In this document: one piece after another, positions 8,222 through 16,955 of the stretch | Numbering within the stretch: the stretch's first letter is position 1 | Layout of the letters: the number at the start of each line of letters is the position of its first letter | NCBI GenBank assembly: GCA_040290295.1 | Contig: PSMW01000019.1 | Coordinates: forward strand, 1 to 64,000 | Direction: 5' to 3' | Length of the DNA stretch: 64,000 nt | Source of the DNA: CAADGV01 sp040290295 | GTDB lineage: Bacteria; Bacteroidota; Ignavibacteria; UBA10030; UBA6906 | Notes under the pieces: model-generated | What the model was told of the DNA's origin: nothing | Database searches by the model: none | The model's input: only the letters and a program-made list of their open reading frames with translations | Program-made: the position numbers and the translations under genes

Positions 8222-9412
8222 ATGGCATCTCCTCTCATACAAGAAAAACTCGCTCAAGCCAAACGCCATCTGGAGGAATTCAATGTCGAGTGTTGGATCA
8301 CCTTCGTGCGTGAGACTGCCCTCAACGGCGATCCTGTTCTCCCTTTCCTCGTCGAGAGCGACCTCACGTGGCATTCCGCGTTCATCGTCACGGCTCGCCA
8401 TGCCTACGCCATCGTGGGGCAATACGACCGACAAGCGGTGCTCGACGTTGGTGCGTACGACGAAGTGATCGGCTATGTCAAAGGCATCAAAGAACACCTC
8501 CTTCGCGTACTGCAACAGCTCGATCCCAAAACTATCGCCGTCAACTACTCCCGAGGAAGTGAAATCTGCGACGGTATTACACACGGCATGTACTTGACGC
8601 TGCGCGATATGTTGTATGAGATCGACATGCAAGACCGGCTCATCTCAGCAGAAAAAATCGTGTCAGCGCTTCGCGCTCGAAAAACTTCATCGGAGGTGGA
8701 GAACATCATCCAAGCAATTCGACTCACCGAACGGATCTTCGATGAGACGGCTCGGTTCATCGCTCCGGGCAAGACCGAACGAGAAATCGCAGCGTTCATG
8801 AAGCAGCGAGTTGCGGAGGCAGGCGTGCAGTACGCATGGGATCCGAGAACCTGCCCTGCTGTGTTCACCGGACCCGAAACGGCTGAGGCACATTATGCCC
8901 CGACCGATCGGGCTGTGCAACGAGGCCATGTGCTGAACATCGATTTTGGCTTGAAAGTCAACGGATATTGCTCCGATCTCCAGCGGACGTTTTATGTTGC
9001 AGAAGAAGGCGAACACGTTGCTCCGCCTGAAGTGCAGCGTGGCTTTGCAACGATCGTGCAGGCAATCGAGCTTGCACGAGGAACGATGCGCGCGGGTGTG
9101 CAAGGCATCGAAGCGGATACCATCGCTCGACGTTACATCACTGAAGCCGGCTACCCTGAATTCCTGCACGCACTCGGCCACCAAGTCGGGCGCTTTGCGC
9201 ATGACGGTACTGCCCTGCTTGGACCCGCGTGGGGAAAATACGCGCAGAAACCTTTTCAGACGTTGGAATCGGGGATGGTTTTCACGATCGAGCCGCGGTT
9301 ACCCGTTGCTCGACGTGGCATCGTGACGATCGAGGAGATGGTGGTGGTAAAGGAGACAGGTGCAGAGTTTCTTTCCACTCCTCAAAAAGAGTTGTTCCTC
9401 GTCGCATCATAG
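8222..9412 (+). CDS. M24 metallopeptidase, Xaa-Pro aminopeptidase/prolidase-like
   Basis: 396 residues. The N-terminal creatinase/prolidase-N domain (~1-155) is followed by a pita-bread catalytic domain. All five metal ligands can be placed: the two Asp in LNIDFGLKVNGYCSDLQRTF, the His in HALGHQVGRFAHDG, the Glu in GMVFTIEPRLP and the final Glu in IVTIEEMVVV. It is cytosolic and removes an N-terminal residue before proline (or splits X-Pro dipeptides). It lies 41 bases after the DadA-like gene in the same direction, which fits a role in using proline/hydroxyproline-rich peptides. It converges with the lipoprotein gene at 9425. Confidence 0.88.
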   Translation: MASPLIQEKLAQAKRHLEEFNVECWITFVRETALNGDPVLPFLVESDLTWHSAFIVTARHAYAIVGQYDRQAVLDVGAYDEVIGYVKGIKEHLLRVLQQLDPKTIAVNYSRGSEICDGITHGMYLTLRDMLYEIDMQDRLISAEKIVSALRARKTSSEVENIIQAIRLTERIFDETARFIAPGKTEREIAAFMKQRVAEAGVQYAWDPRTCPAVFTGPETAEAHYAPTDRAVQRGHVLNIDFGLKVNGYCSDLQRTFYVAEEGEHVAPPEVQRGFATIVQAIELARGTMRAGVQGIEADTIARRYITEAGYPEFLHALGHQVGRFAHDGTALLGPAWGKYAQKPFQTLESGMVFTIEPRLPVARRGIVTIEEMVVVKETGAEFLSTPQKELFLVAS

Positions 9413-9424
9413 CAGCGCTGTCCT

Positions 9425-10609
9425 TCAGTGTGTACCGGCGTCCGCAACGGCAAAAGGAAGTTGCGCTGCGCGACTGTAGTGTGTGCGGCGAAGGGCGGCA
9501 GCGAGCTTCCCGCCGTTCTTCTTCAGCATCGCGAACGGAAAGATGATCTCGCCGTTGTAGCCGCTCGCCCGATTGTAGCGGATCGCTTCAAGAAGCTGCT
9601 CCTCCTCTGCTCTTGATTGCCCTTCTTGCAAAATGATGCCGGGAAGAAGGTAACGCTTCTTCTGCCGAATCTTCATCGAATCACGGTGCTGTGTAGCGAG
9701 GAGAAGCTTGTAGCTGTTGCTGTCGGTCAGCCGCACGAGAGGGGAAATGAAGTCGGCATAGAACTCGCCGTACGGATTCTCGTTGACCCACGAACGCCAG
9801 TCGTGCAAGTAGCTGTTCAACGCGTCGCGATAGATCAACGGTGCCCACATCATCACCATGCGTGCTTTGAACGCTTTGACGCGCCAGTACAGCCGCTCAG
9901 CCGCGCTGTTGATGCGTACTGCACGCCAATACTTCCAGTGGATCTCGTTGGCGTCCAGCGGCGGCTCGTTGCCGGCATGCGTTTCACGATAGAGTGCGGT
10001 CGTGATCGAGTCGTATCCACCTTCGATCGGCTCGGCGAACAAGCGGTCACCGCCTTGCACGCCTGCAACATCATAGGTCTTGACGACTTCCGAAAGGAGC
10101 GCGAAGACGAATTCTTGTACTTCGGGATGAATCGGGTTGAACCATTCGACGCCGTCTCGTACAACCATTCTCCCTTGACGATCGCGCGCCGCCCAGTTCG
10201 GCTTCATCCGTGCAATGCGCTCGTCCGTTGGAGGCAGTGGTCCGAGGCTCGATCCCAATGTGGGGATGACGGCAATCCCGCGCTTGCGCGCCTCCTCGAT
10301 AAGTTCAGCGAACGGATCGCGCTCGCTCACGCCCCAAGCGCTCGCCTTGCCGAACCATTCCTCCATCACCTTACTCGGATAAAGCGTTGTTCCGCCGTTC
10401 CAGACGATAGGAAAGACTGCGTTGAAATGGTGATCGGCGAGGAATTGCAAGGTTGCAGCCATCTGCTCTCGATTTGTGGCAAACTCTTCTTCGGTCAGCC
10501 ACACACCGCGCAGCTCGATAGGTGGCGGTGCTTGCTGGCTGCCACTCGATGAACATCCGGCGAAGATCACGATGGCGAGAAGAACGAAACCGCGCAGGAT
10601 TCTGAGCAT
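9425..10609 (-). CDS. Lipoprotein with glycosyl-hydrolase-like 10 (GHL10/DUF187) domain
   Basis: 394 residues. A lipoprotein signal is visible (VLLAIVIFAGCSSSGS, lipidated Cys at about 19). The domain opens IELRGVWLTEEEF and continues with NAVFPIVWNGGTTLYPS, GIAVIPTLGSSLG, WFNPIHPEVQEFVFALLSE and VAGVQGGDRL, the TIM-barrel pattern of GHL10 proteins (YngK-like). Family members are thought to act on glycans or peptidoglycan, with the specificity mostly unproven. Probably anchored in the outer or inner membrane, facing the periplasm or surface. It is convergent with the peptidase gene and divergent from the Nudix gene. Confidence 0.85.
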   Translation of the reverse strand: MLRILRGFVLLAIVIFAGCSSSGSQQAPPPIELRGVWLTEEEFATNREQMAATLQFLADHHFNAVFPIVWNGGTTLYPSKVMEEWFGKASAWGVSERDPFAELIEEARKRGIAVIPTLGSSLGPLPPTDERIARMKPNWAARDRQGRMVVRDGVEWFNPIHPEVQEFVFALLSEVVKTYDVAGVQGGDRLFAEPIEGGYDSITTALYRETHAGNEPPLDANEIHWKYWRAVRINSAAERLYWRVKAFKARMVMMWAPLIYRDALNSYLHDWRSWVNENPYGEFYADFISPLVRLTDSNSYKLLLATQHRDSMKIRQKKRYLLPGIILQEGQSRAEEEQLLEAIRYNRASGYNGEIIFPFAMLKKNGGKLAAALRRTHYSRAAQLPFAVADAGTH

Positions 10610-10704
10610 AGCACGTGCAACTGTAAGGATGATGAAAATGAAGTGGATGGTTCTGCGTCTTCAAAATACAAAAAGTCCGGAAGAAGCGAAAGCTCCCGTG
10701 TTGC

Positions 10705-10734
10705 TTGCAGAGGATCGACAAAAATGTGTATCAT
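10705..10734 (+). promoter_or_regulatory. Possible promoter for the Nudix-truA pair
   Basis: TTGCAG (10705-10710), 18-base spacer, TATCAT (10729-10734). The predicted transcript start (~10741) lies upstream of the ATG at 10776 but at the alternative start 10740, favouring the shorter protein. Confidence 0.3.
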
Positions 10735-10775
10735 GATGCATGAACAATGATTGCATCAACTCTATCATCAACTCT

Positions 10776-11207
10776 ATGGTGAGCTTTCCCATCCGCCCTG
10801 TTACTGTCGATTGTGTGCTCTTCGACGACGATCGTGTGCTGCTCATCCGGCGAGGTCATGAACCGTTCAAAGGATACTACGCGCTGCCCGGCGGGTTCGT
10901 CGAGGTGAGTGAGTCGGTGGAGAATGCCTGTTGTCGCGAGACGCAAGAAGAAACCGGCGTTGTGGTACGCAGTCTCCGCTTGGTGGGTGTGTATTCTGAT
11001 CCTGCGCGCGATACGGTGCGGCATACCGTCGCAATTGCGTTTCTTGGCGACGCCGATCTTTCGACTCTGCGAGCGGGAGACGATGCCGAGCAGGTAGCGT
11101 TGGTTGCCGACTGGCGGACGGTTCCCCTTGCCTTCGACCATCGACACATTATCGAAGATGCGTGGGCGCTTGCACAGGGCGCGCAACGCGTTCAACACGC
11201 TCGTTGA
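10776..11207 (+). CDS. Nudix hydrolase
   Basis: 143 residues from the ATG at 10776, chosen because homology starts at FPIRPVTVDCVLFDDDRVLL and the extra 12 residues of the longer frame are encoded by a 12-bp near-tandem repeat (10755-10778). The Nudix box is GGFVEVSESVENACCRETQE then ETG, with the expected REtqEETG metal-binding glutamates. It hydrolyses a nucleoside diphosphate linked to another moiety (ADP-ribose or oxidised nucleotide types are likely; the substrate is not readable). truA follows 16 bases downstream, so the two are probably co-transcribed. Confidence 0.9.
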   Translation: MVSFPIRPVTVDCVLFDDDRVLLIRRGHEPFKGYYALPGGFVEVSESVENACCRETQEETGVVVRSLRLVGVYSDPARDTVRHTVAIAFLGDADLSTLRAGDDAEQVALVADWRTVPLAFDHRHIIEDAWALAQGAQRVQHAR

Positions 11208-11223
11208 TGGGAGTGCATCGGGC

Positions 11224-12024
11224 ATGGCGCGGTTCAAACTCACGATCGAATACGAAGGCACCCGCTACAGCGGTTGGCAGGTGCAGAAGAACGCACGCAC
11301 CGTGCAAGGCGAGCTGATAGCTGCAATGCGCACCGTGTTCGAAACGACCGAGTTCGAGTTCGTCGGTGCGGGACGCACCGACGCCGGCGTTCATGCCCTC
11401 CAACAAGTTGCTCATCTCGATGTCTCGACAGTGCTCGCTCCCGAGATCATTCGCATGAAAGTGAACGACGAGCTTCCTGCCGATATCAACATTCTCGAAG
11501 TCGAAAAGGCACCGTCACGCTTTCATGCGCGCCACAACGCGGTTGCACGAAGCTATCTGTATCAAATTTCTCGCCGCCGCACTGCGTTTGGGAAACGTTA
11601 CGTGTGGTGGGTAACGGATCCTTTGGATACGCGGAAGCTCAACAATGCACTGAAACTATTCGTCGGTATGCGGAACCTTCAGTCATTCACGGACGACGAC
11701 CCCGAAGAGCACTCGACGAAGGTGTTGATCGAGTCCGCTGAAGTTGCCGAAGCAGGCGATCTCATCCTGATGCGCATTCGCGGATCGCATTTCTTGTGGA
11801 AATTGGTGCGCCGCATGGTAGGTGTCGCTGTCGAAGTAGCACGAGGAAAGCTGACACTCGAAAGGGTGCAAAGCTATATCGCCGCGCATTCGAAGGAACC
11901 CGCACACTATACGGCGCCCCCTTCAGGACTCTTCCTCGAACGCATCTTTTACGAAGAAGATACGCGAACGATCCCGCTTCTCCCTCTTCTACATCTTTCT
12001 TCTATCGTGCGTCGAGAAGTATGA
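11224..12024 (+). CDS. truA: tRNA pseudouridine(38-40) synthase TruA
   Basis: 266 residues from the ATG at 11224 (GGGAG about 12 bases upstream; a longer frame from 11104 overlaps the Nudix gene). Opens FKLTIEYEGTRYSGWQVQKN. The catalytic aspartate is in FVGAGRTDAGVHALQQVAH. Later motifs: FHARHNAVARSYLYQI, TDDDPEEHSTKV and FLWKLVRRMVGVAVEVARG. It isomerises uridines 38-40 of the tRNA anticodon arm in the cytosol. Standard length, nothing missing. Confidence 0.95.
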   Translation: MARFKLTIEYEGTRYSGWQVQKNARTVQGELIAAMRTVFETTEFEFVGAGRTDAGVHALQQVAHLDVSTVLAPEIIRMKVNDELPADINILEVEKAPSRFHARHNAVARSYLYQISRRRTAFGKRYVWWVTDPLDTRKLNNALKLFVGMRNLQSFTDDDPEEHSTKVLIESAEVAEAGDLILMRIRGSHFLWKLVRRMVGVAVEVARGKLTLERVQSYIAAHSKEPAHYTAPPSGLFLERIFYEEDTRTIPLLPLLHLSSIVRREV

Positions 12025-12086
12025 TCGCCAAACGGAGAATGACCGGCAGTGCATGCCCTCGCTTTCGTTCGGCAAAGCCTGCTTCC

Positions 12087-12115
12087 TTGCTATTGCTACG
12101 TCCAATGTCTATATT
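12087..12115 (+). promoter_or_regulatory. Predicted promoter for the DipZ-like thioredoxin gene
   Basis: TTGCTA (12087-12092), 17-base spacer, TATATT (12110-12115), with the expected transcript start about 35 bases before the ATG at 12157. It supports that start over the longer frame beginning at 12049. Confidence 0.6.
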
Positions 12116-12156
12116 TTCTTAGGATTGGTAGCCCTGTACGGAAAGAGGATCTCCCC

Positions 12157-13179
12157 ATGACCGTGACCGAAATACAACCGCAGACAGTTCGAGCGCACGA
12201 AGTGTTCGGCGATTTCTGGTTCAACGCCGAGCCGATACTCATTTCCGCACTCCATGGACGCGTGGTGCTGGTGGAGTTTTGGGATTGCACCTGTGTCCAC
12301 TGTTTCCGGACGTTGCCGTACGTGAAGGAGTGGCATCGGAAATACGCGGAATTCGGCTTAGTGATGATCGGCGTGCATACGCCGCGCTTTCCCTTCGCAA
12401 AAGAACCCCACGTGGTGCAAAAGGCTATCGAACGCAGCGGTATCACGTATCCGGTAGTGATGGACAACGAAGGGAACATTGCTTCGCGCTACGGGACGCG
12501 TGCATTGCCAACGATGTACCTCATCGACAAACACGGGTTCATTCGGTATGAAACGACCGGCGAAGGCAACTACACGACTACGGAACGCATTCTCCAAACG
12601 TTGCTGTACGACACCCACACCGTCGAGACGCTCCCGCTCTTGATGGAACCGATGCGGGAAGAAGATCGTCTCGGAGCTGTTTGTTATCGCTCGACGCCCG
12701 ATCTTTTTGCGGGGTACCTGAAGGGCAGCATCGGGAATGTCGAGGGCTTCAGTCCCGAATCGGTCGTCGAGTATGCCGATCCCCAGTTGTACCTCGATGA
12801 TCGAATCTACGCGGTCGGCACGTGGCTCAACGACCGGAACAGTCTTCAACATCTCGAACAGATGCCGGGTGCAATCGTCGTGAGCTATCATGCACTCGAA
12901 GTGGATGCCGTCCTCGATCCGCAGTGGACTGATGCCGTCGAGGTCATCGTCATGCAGGACGATCAGTTCCTTACAACGGATAACAAGGGAGACGATGTGC
13001 TCATCGACGCGGAAGGAAGGAGCATACTGCTCGTCACCGAGCCACGAATGTACAGCGTTGTGAAGAATCCACGGTACGGCGAACACCTCTTGCGTCTTTC
13101 GACCCAGAGCGAGGGCCTTGGTGTGTACTCGCTCATGTTCGTCTCGAGCGTGATCCCGGAACTCGTCTCGAACCATTGA
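12157..13179 (+). CDS. Cytosolic thioredoxin-fold protein with DipZ-like C-terminal domain
   Basis: 340 residues from the ATG at 12157, with AGAGGA 8 bases upstream. Residues ~15-155 are a TlpA/AhpC-like thioredoxin domain: VVLVEFWDCTCVHCFRTLPY gives the redox pair C46-V-H-C49 plus a third cysteine at 44, then the cis-Pro region RALPTMYLIDKHG. Residues ~175-335 resemble the beta-sandwich domain that follows the thioredoxin domain in mycobacterial DipZ-type proteins (RSTPDLFAGYLKG, YAVGTWLNDRNSLQHLE). No signal peptide or membrane segment is visible, unlike DipZ itself, so it should act in the cytosol. The partner is unknown. A terminator follows at 13207. Confidence 0.82.
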   Translation: MTVTEIQPQTVRAHEVFGDFWFNAEPILISALHGRVVLVEFWDCTCVHCFRTLPYVKEWHRKYAEFGLVMIGVHTPRFPFAKEPHVVQKAIERSGITYPVVMDNEGNIASRYGTRALPTMYLIDKHGFIRYETTGEGNYTTTERILQTLLYDTHTVETLPLLMEPMREEDRLGAVCYRSTPDLFAGYLKGSIGNVEGFSPESVVEYADPQLYLDDRIYAVGTWLNDRNSLQHLEQMPGAIVVSYHALEVDAVLDPQWTDAVEVIVMQDDQFLTTDNKGDDVLIDAEGRSILLVTEPRMYSVVKNPRYGEHLLRLSTQSEGLGVYSLMFVSSVIPELVSNH

Positions 13180-13206
13180 GCGATGATCCACTGATGTGAT
13201 CGTGAG

Positions 13207-13237
13207 ACGGCGAGCCGATTGCTCGCCGTTGTTGTTT
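13207..13237 (+). terminator. Rho-independent terminator after the thioredoxin-like gene
   Basis: Stem ACGGCGAGC (13207-13215) / GCTCGCCGT (13221-13229), 5-base loop, followed by the T-rich TGTTGTTT. Confidence 0.75.
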
Positions 13238-13265
13238 CCGCTACAAGAGACAGTATCGACAGACC

Positions 13266-15086
13266 ATGAAATCGTTCCTCGATGTCTTGAAAGAAAAAGT
13301 CGTCGTCTTCGACGGCGCCACGGGGACGCACCTGCAGAGCCAGCAACTTACTGCCGACGATTTCGGCGGCGAGCATCTGAACGGGTGCAACGAAATTCTC
13401 GTGGTCAGTAAACCTTCCGCTGTCGAGCGAGTTCATGCAGACTATCTCGAAGCGGGTGCCGATGTGGTGGAAACCGACACGTTCGGCGCAACCTCGATTG
13501 TTCTCGCTGAATATGGAATCGCCGACAGGGCCTACGAGTTGAATGTCAAAGCAGCGCAGATTGCCAAGCGCCTTGCGCGTGAGTTCTCCACGCCCGCGCA
13601 GCCGCGCTTCGTGGCAGGGTCAATGGGACCGACGACAAAGTTGCCTTCGCTCGGTCACATCGCGTTCAAAGAGATGGCGGAGGCGTACAAGGTACAGGCA
13701 CAAGGGTTGGTCGAAGGGGGCGTCGATGTGCTCTGTGTCGAGACGTGTCAGGATGTGCTGCAAGCAAAAGCCGCACTGTACGGTATCCTCTCGTACTTCG
13801 AAGATGCCCGCACGCGCGTGCCCATCATCGTCTCGGTCACGATCGAAACGATGGGAACAATGTTGCTCGGGACCGAAATCACCGCCGCGCTGACGTCGCT
13901 GGAGCCGTACGATATCGATGTGATCGGGATGAACTGCGCAACAGGACCGGCGGAAATGTCGGAACACGTGCGCGTCCTTTGCAAGAGCAGTCCCAAGCCC
14001 GTCTTCGTTATGCCGAACGCGGGCATTCCCGAAAACGTCGGCGGGCGCGCACACTACAAACTGTCGCCCGAAGAACTCGCTCGCACCATGGCACACTTCG
14101 TCAAAGACTTGGGGGTCAACATCGTCGGCGGATGTTGCGGTACCACGAAGGAACATATTCGTCAACTCGCTGAGGCAGTCGGTGGGCTTTCGCCGAAGCA
14201 ACGAACCGTCGAGTTCACCCCCAGCGCTTCCAGCTTGTATCAAGCCGTTCCTCTCTCGATCGAACCTCCGCCCGTGTTGATCGGCGAGCGCACGAACGCA
14301 AACGGCAGCAAGCAGTTTCGCGAATTGTTGGCACGAGAGGATTGGGAGGGAATCGTGGCGATGGGACGCGAAGCGGTCAAAGAAGGTGCCCACATGATCG
14401 ACGTGTGCACAGCCTATGTCGGTCGTGACGAAGCCCGCGATATGCGCGAGATTATCTTTCGGTTCAACACACAAGTGCCGTTGCCGATCGTGATCGACTC
14501 GACCGAAGCACGCGTGATCGAAGAAGCACTCCAGCGCATCGGCGGAAAAGCAATCGTCAATTCGATCAATGTGGAAGATGGCGAGAAGCGTATCGACGAG
14601 GTGGTGCCGCTGTGCAAGAAGTACGGCGCCGCCGTCATCGCGTTGACAATCGACGAAGAGGGGATGGCGAAGACCGCGCGGCGCAAGCTCGACATCGCTC
14701 GACGTATCTATTATCTCGTCGTCGAGAAGTACCGGATGCAGCCGCACGACCTGATTTTCGATACCCTCACCTTTACGCTCGGTTCCGGGGATGAGGAGTT
14801 CCGCAGGGCGGGCATCGAAACGCTCGAAGCCATTCGTCTCATCAAGAAAGAATTTCCACGTGTCAAGACCGTGCTCGGCATCAGCAACATCTCGTTCGGG
14901 CTCGCGCCGCATGTGCGCCATGTGTTGAACTCGGTCTTTCTCCACTATGCCATCGAGGCGGGATTGGATATGGCGATTGTACATGCCTCGAAGATCATGC
15001 CGCTTTACAAGATCGACGAGCGCGGGCGCGAGTTATGCCGCCAGCTCATCTTCGACGAACGGCGATTCGAAGAAGCGGCGGCATGA
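13266..15086 (+). CDS. metH: Methionine synthase, N-terminal half (homocysteine + methyl-THF domains)
   Basis: 606 residues holding only the first two MetH modules. Residues ~10-300 form the homocysteine S-methyltransferase barrel: VVFDGATGTHLQ, DVVETDTFGA and the zinc cysteines in DVIGMNCATGP and NIVGGCCGTTKEH. Residues ~335-590 form the pterin-binding barrel: VLIGERTNANGSKQFRELL, AHMIDVCTAYVGRDEARDM and KTVLGISNISFGLAPHVR. It ends RRFEEAAA, where a fused MetH would continue into the cobalamin cap. The cobalamin and reactivation domains are in the next gene, 32 bases downstream. Together they would transfer methyl from methyl-THF to homocysteine via cobalamin. Confidence 0.92.
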   Translation: MKSFLDVLKEKVVVFDGATGTHLQSQQLTADDFGGEHLNGCNEILVVSKPSAVERVHADYLEAGADVVETDTFGATSIVLAEYGIADRAYELNVKAAQIAKRLAREFSTPAQPRFVAGSMGPTTKLPSLGHIAFKEMAEAYKVQAQGLVEGGVDVLCVETCQDVLQAKAALYGILSYFEDARTRVPIIVSVTIETMGTMLLGTEITAALTSLEPYDIDVIGMNCATGPAEMSEHVRVLCKSSPKPVFVMPNAGIPENVGGRAHYKLSPEELARTMAHFVKDLGVNIVGGCCGTTKEHIRQLAEAVGGLSPKQRTVEFTPSASSLYQAVPLSIEPPPVLIGERTNANGSKQFRELLAREDWEGIVAMGREAVKEGAHMIDVCTAYVGRDEARDMREIIFRFNTQVPLPIVIDSTEARVIEEALQRIGGKAIVNSINVEDGEKRIDEVVPLCKKYGAAVIALTIDEEGMAKTARRKLDIARRIYYLVVEKYRMQPHDLIFDTLTFTLGSGDEEFRRAGIETLEAIRLIKKEFPRVKTVLGISNISFGLAPHVRHVLNSVFLHYAIEAGLDMAIVHASKIMPLYKIDERGRELCRQLIFDERRFEEAAA

Positions 15087-15118
15087 TCTTTCTGTGCTTC
15101 ACACCGGCGTGATTCACC

Positions 15119-16813
15119 ATGGCGGAAAGCGAAACGACAACACGAAAAGTTGTGTACGATCCTCTCACCGAGTTGATGGCGTATTATGCCGACAAGAAGG
15201 GTGAGAAGAAGCAGAAAGCCGAACAAGCCGAAACCATCGAAGAACGTCTCAAACGTCGTATCATCGACGGCGACAAGGTGGGGCTGCACGCCGATCTCGA
15301 TGAGGCATTGAAACGCTCTTCGGCGTTGGATATCATCAACACCATCTTGCTGGAGGGCATGAAGGTGGTGGGCGACCTGTTCGGGAGCGGCCAGATGCAG
15401 TTGCCGTTTGTTTTGCAATCGGCAGAAACGATGAAAGCGGCAGTGGCATATCTCGAACAGTTCATGGATAAGGCAGATGCGACGAGCAAGGGCACGTTCG
15501 TGATCGCAACCGTCAAAGGCGATGTGCACGACATCGGCAAGAATCTCGTGGACATTATCCTCACGAACAACGGCTACAAGGTGATCGACCTCGGCATCAA
15601 GTGTCCGGTGGAAACGATGCTCCACGCGGCAGAACAACACCACGCACACGCCATCGGCATGAGCGGCTTGCTCGTCAAATCCACGTTGGTGATGAAGGAG
15701 AATCTGGAAGTCATGAACGAGCGCAACATTACGCTGCCGGTGGTTTTGGGCGGTGCGGCGCTGACGCGACGCTACGTCGAGCAAGACCTTCGACCGATCT
15801 ACAAAGGAAAGGTGTTCTATGCCAACGATGCGTTCGATGGACTCCGCTTCATGGAGCGCGTGATGAGTGGAACACTCGACTATCCGCAGCAGCACACCGG
15901 CGAGGATGACGACGACGAGAACCTCACCGGTGCCGAGGCGAAGATCGTTCTGGCGCGAAAGGCGGCGCAATACGAGCAGACGGCGACGCAACGCTCTGCT
16001 GTCTCTCGGGACGTTCCCATTCCCACGCCTCCCTTCTGGGGGACACGCGTGGTTGAGGATATCGACCTCGACGATGTGTTTGCCTACATCAACGAGGTCG
16101 CGCTCATCCGCGGCCAGTGGCAGGTACGCAAAGGAAAGATGAGCGATGCCGAGTATCGCACGCTCCTCGAAAAAAAAATCTATCCCGCATACGAACGACT
16201 CAAAGCGCGCGTGAAAGCGGAACAACTTCTGCAACCGCGTGTGGTGTACGGCTACTTCCGTTGCCAAGCCGACGGTGACGATCTCATCATCTACGAAGAG
16301 GATGGCAGGACGGAACGCCTGCGCTTTAGCTTCCCTCGGCAAAAACAGGATCGCTTCCTCTGCCTCGCCGATTACTTCGCGCCGATTTCCTCCGGTCGGT
16401 TGGATGTCGTCGCATTCCACCTCGTCACCATGGGAAGCGTTGCCTCCGCGCATTCCGCACAATTGTTCGCGGCGGGCAAGTATCAAGAGTATCTCTACTT
16501 TCACGGGTTGAGCGTGGAATGTGCCGAAGCGCTCGCAGAACTTTGGCACAAGCGCATTCGCGAAGAACTCGGTATCGCTGCTAAGGATGCGAAGGAGATC
16601 AAACGACTCTTTTCGCAAGGCTATCAAGGTGCTCGATACAGTTTCGGGTACCCTGCCTGTCCCAATCTCGAAGATCAAGCCAAACTCTTTGCGCTGTTAG
16701 ATGCAGAGCGCATCGGTGTTCGTCTGACGGAGGAGTTCTCGCTCGACCCCGAACAAAGCACAAATGCGATCATCGTACATCATCCCGAAGCACGTTACTT
16801 CAACATTTCCTGA
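15119..16813 (+). CDS. metH: Methionine synthase, C-terminal half (cobalamin + reactivation domains)
   Basis: 564 residues. ~15-110: the helical cap of the B12 module (VVYDPLTELMAYYA, LPFVLQSAETMKAAVAYLE). ~115-250: the Rossmann B12-binding domain with the base-off motif GDVHDIGKN (cobalt-ligating His) and LPVVLGGAALT. ~305-564: the AdoMet-dependent reactivation domain (PFWGTRVVEDIDLDDVFAYI, YSFGYPACPNLEDQAKLF, ending EFSLDPEQSTNAIIVHHPEA). The split falls in the linker that joins pterin barrel and cap in one-piece MetH. Start ATG at 15119 with only a weak ribosome site. Both halves look undamaged, so this is probably a true two-subunit enzyme rather than a frameshift. Confidence 0.92.
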   Translation: MAESETTTRKVVYDPLTELMAYYADKKGEKKQKAEQAETIEERLKRRIIDGDKVGLHADLDEALKRSSALDIINTILLEGMKVVGDLFGSGQMQLPFVLQSAETMKAAVAYLEQFMDKADATSKGTFVIATVKGDVHDIGKNLVDIILTNNGYKVIDLGIKCPVETMLHAAEQHHAHAIGMSGLLVKSTLVMKENLEVMNERNITLPVVLGGAALTRRYVEQDLRPIYKGKVFYANDAFDGLRFMERVMSGTLDYPQQHTGEDDDDENLTGAEAKIVLARKAAQYEQTATQRSAVSRDVPIPTPPFWGTRVVEDIDLDDVFAYINEVALIRGQWQVRKGKMSDAEYRTLLEKKIYPAYERLKARVKAEQLLQPRVVYGYFRCQADGDDLIIYEEDGRTERLRFSFPRQKQDRFLCLADYFAPISSGRLDVVAFHLVTMGSVASAHSAQLFAAGKYQEYLYFHGLSVECAEALAELWHKRIREELGIAAKDAKEIKRLFSQGYQGARYSFGYPACPNLEDQAKLFALLDAERIGVRLTEEFSLDPEQSTNAIIVHHPEARYFNIS

Positions 16814-16955
16814 CGGCCGATGTTCTCTTCCATCTTCCTTCGAATGATATTCTCTCCCTTTTTTTGTAGCTTTTGACCACCACGTACCTGCACCCGCATG
16901 CGCAACGCGGGTGGAGGCGCTCGATCGAACCGCTCGTACACAATTCGCATCCTCG

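Noticed and set aside
10755..10778. 12-bp near-tandem repeat as a regulatory repeat or phase-variation site
   Set aside because: Only two copies with one mismatch, lying just before the Nudix start; could be chance.
13180..13265. Possible cobalamin or SAM riboswitch before metH
   Set aside because: Only 86 bases are available and most hold a terminator for the upstream gene; no room for a known aptamer.
13620..14984. Long minus-strand open frame (454 codons) across the first metH gene
   Set aside because: Antisense shadow of a gene with strong protein motifs on the plus strand; composition is not protein-like.
15005..16678. Long minus-strand open frame (557 codons) across the second metH gene
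   Set aside because: It mirrors a clear coding sequence and reads as an antisense shadow rich in His, Arg and Glu; no domain pattern.
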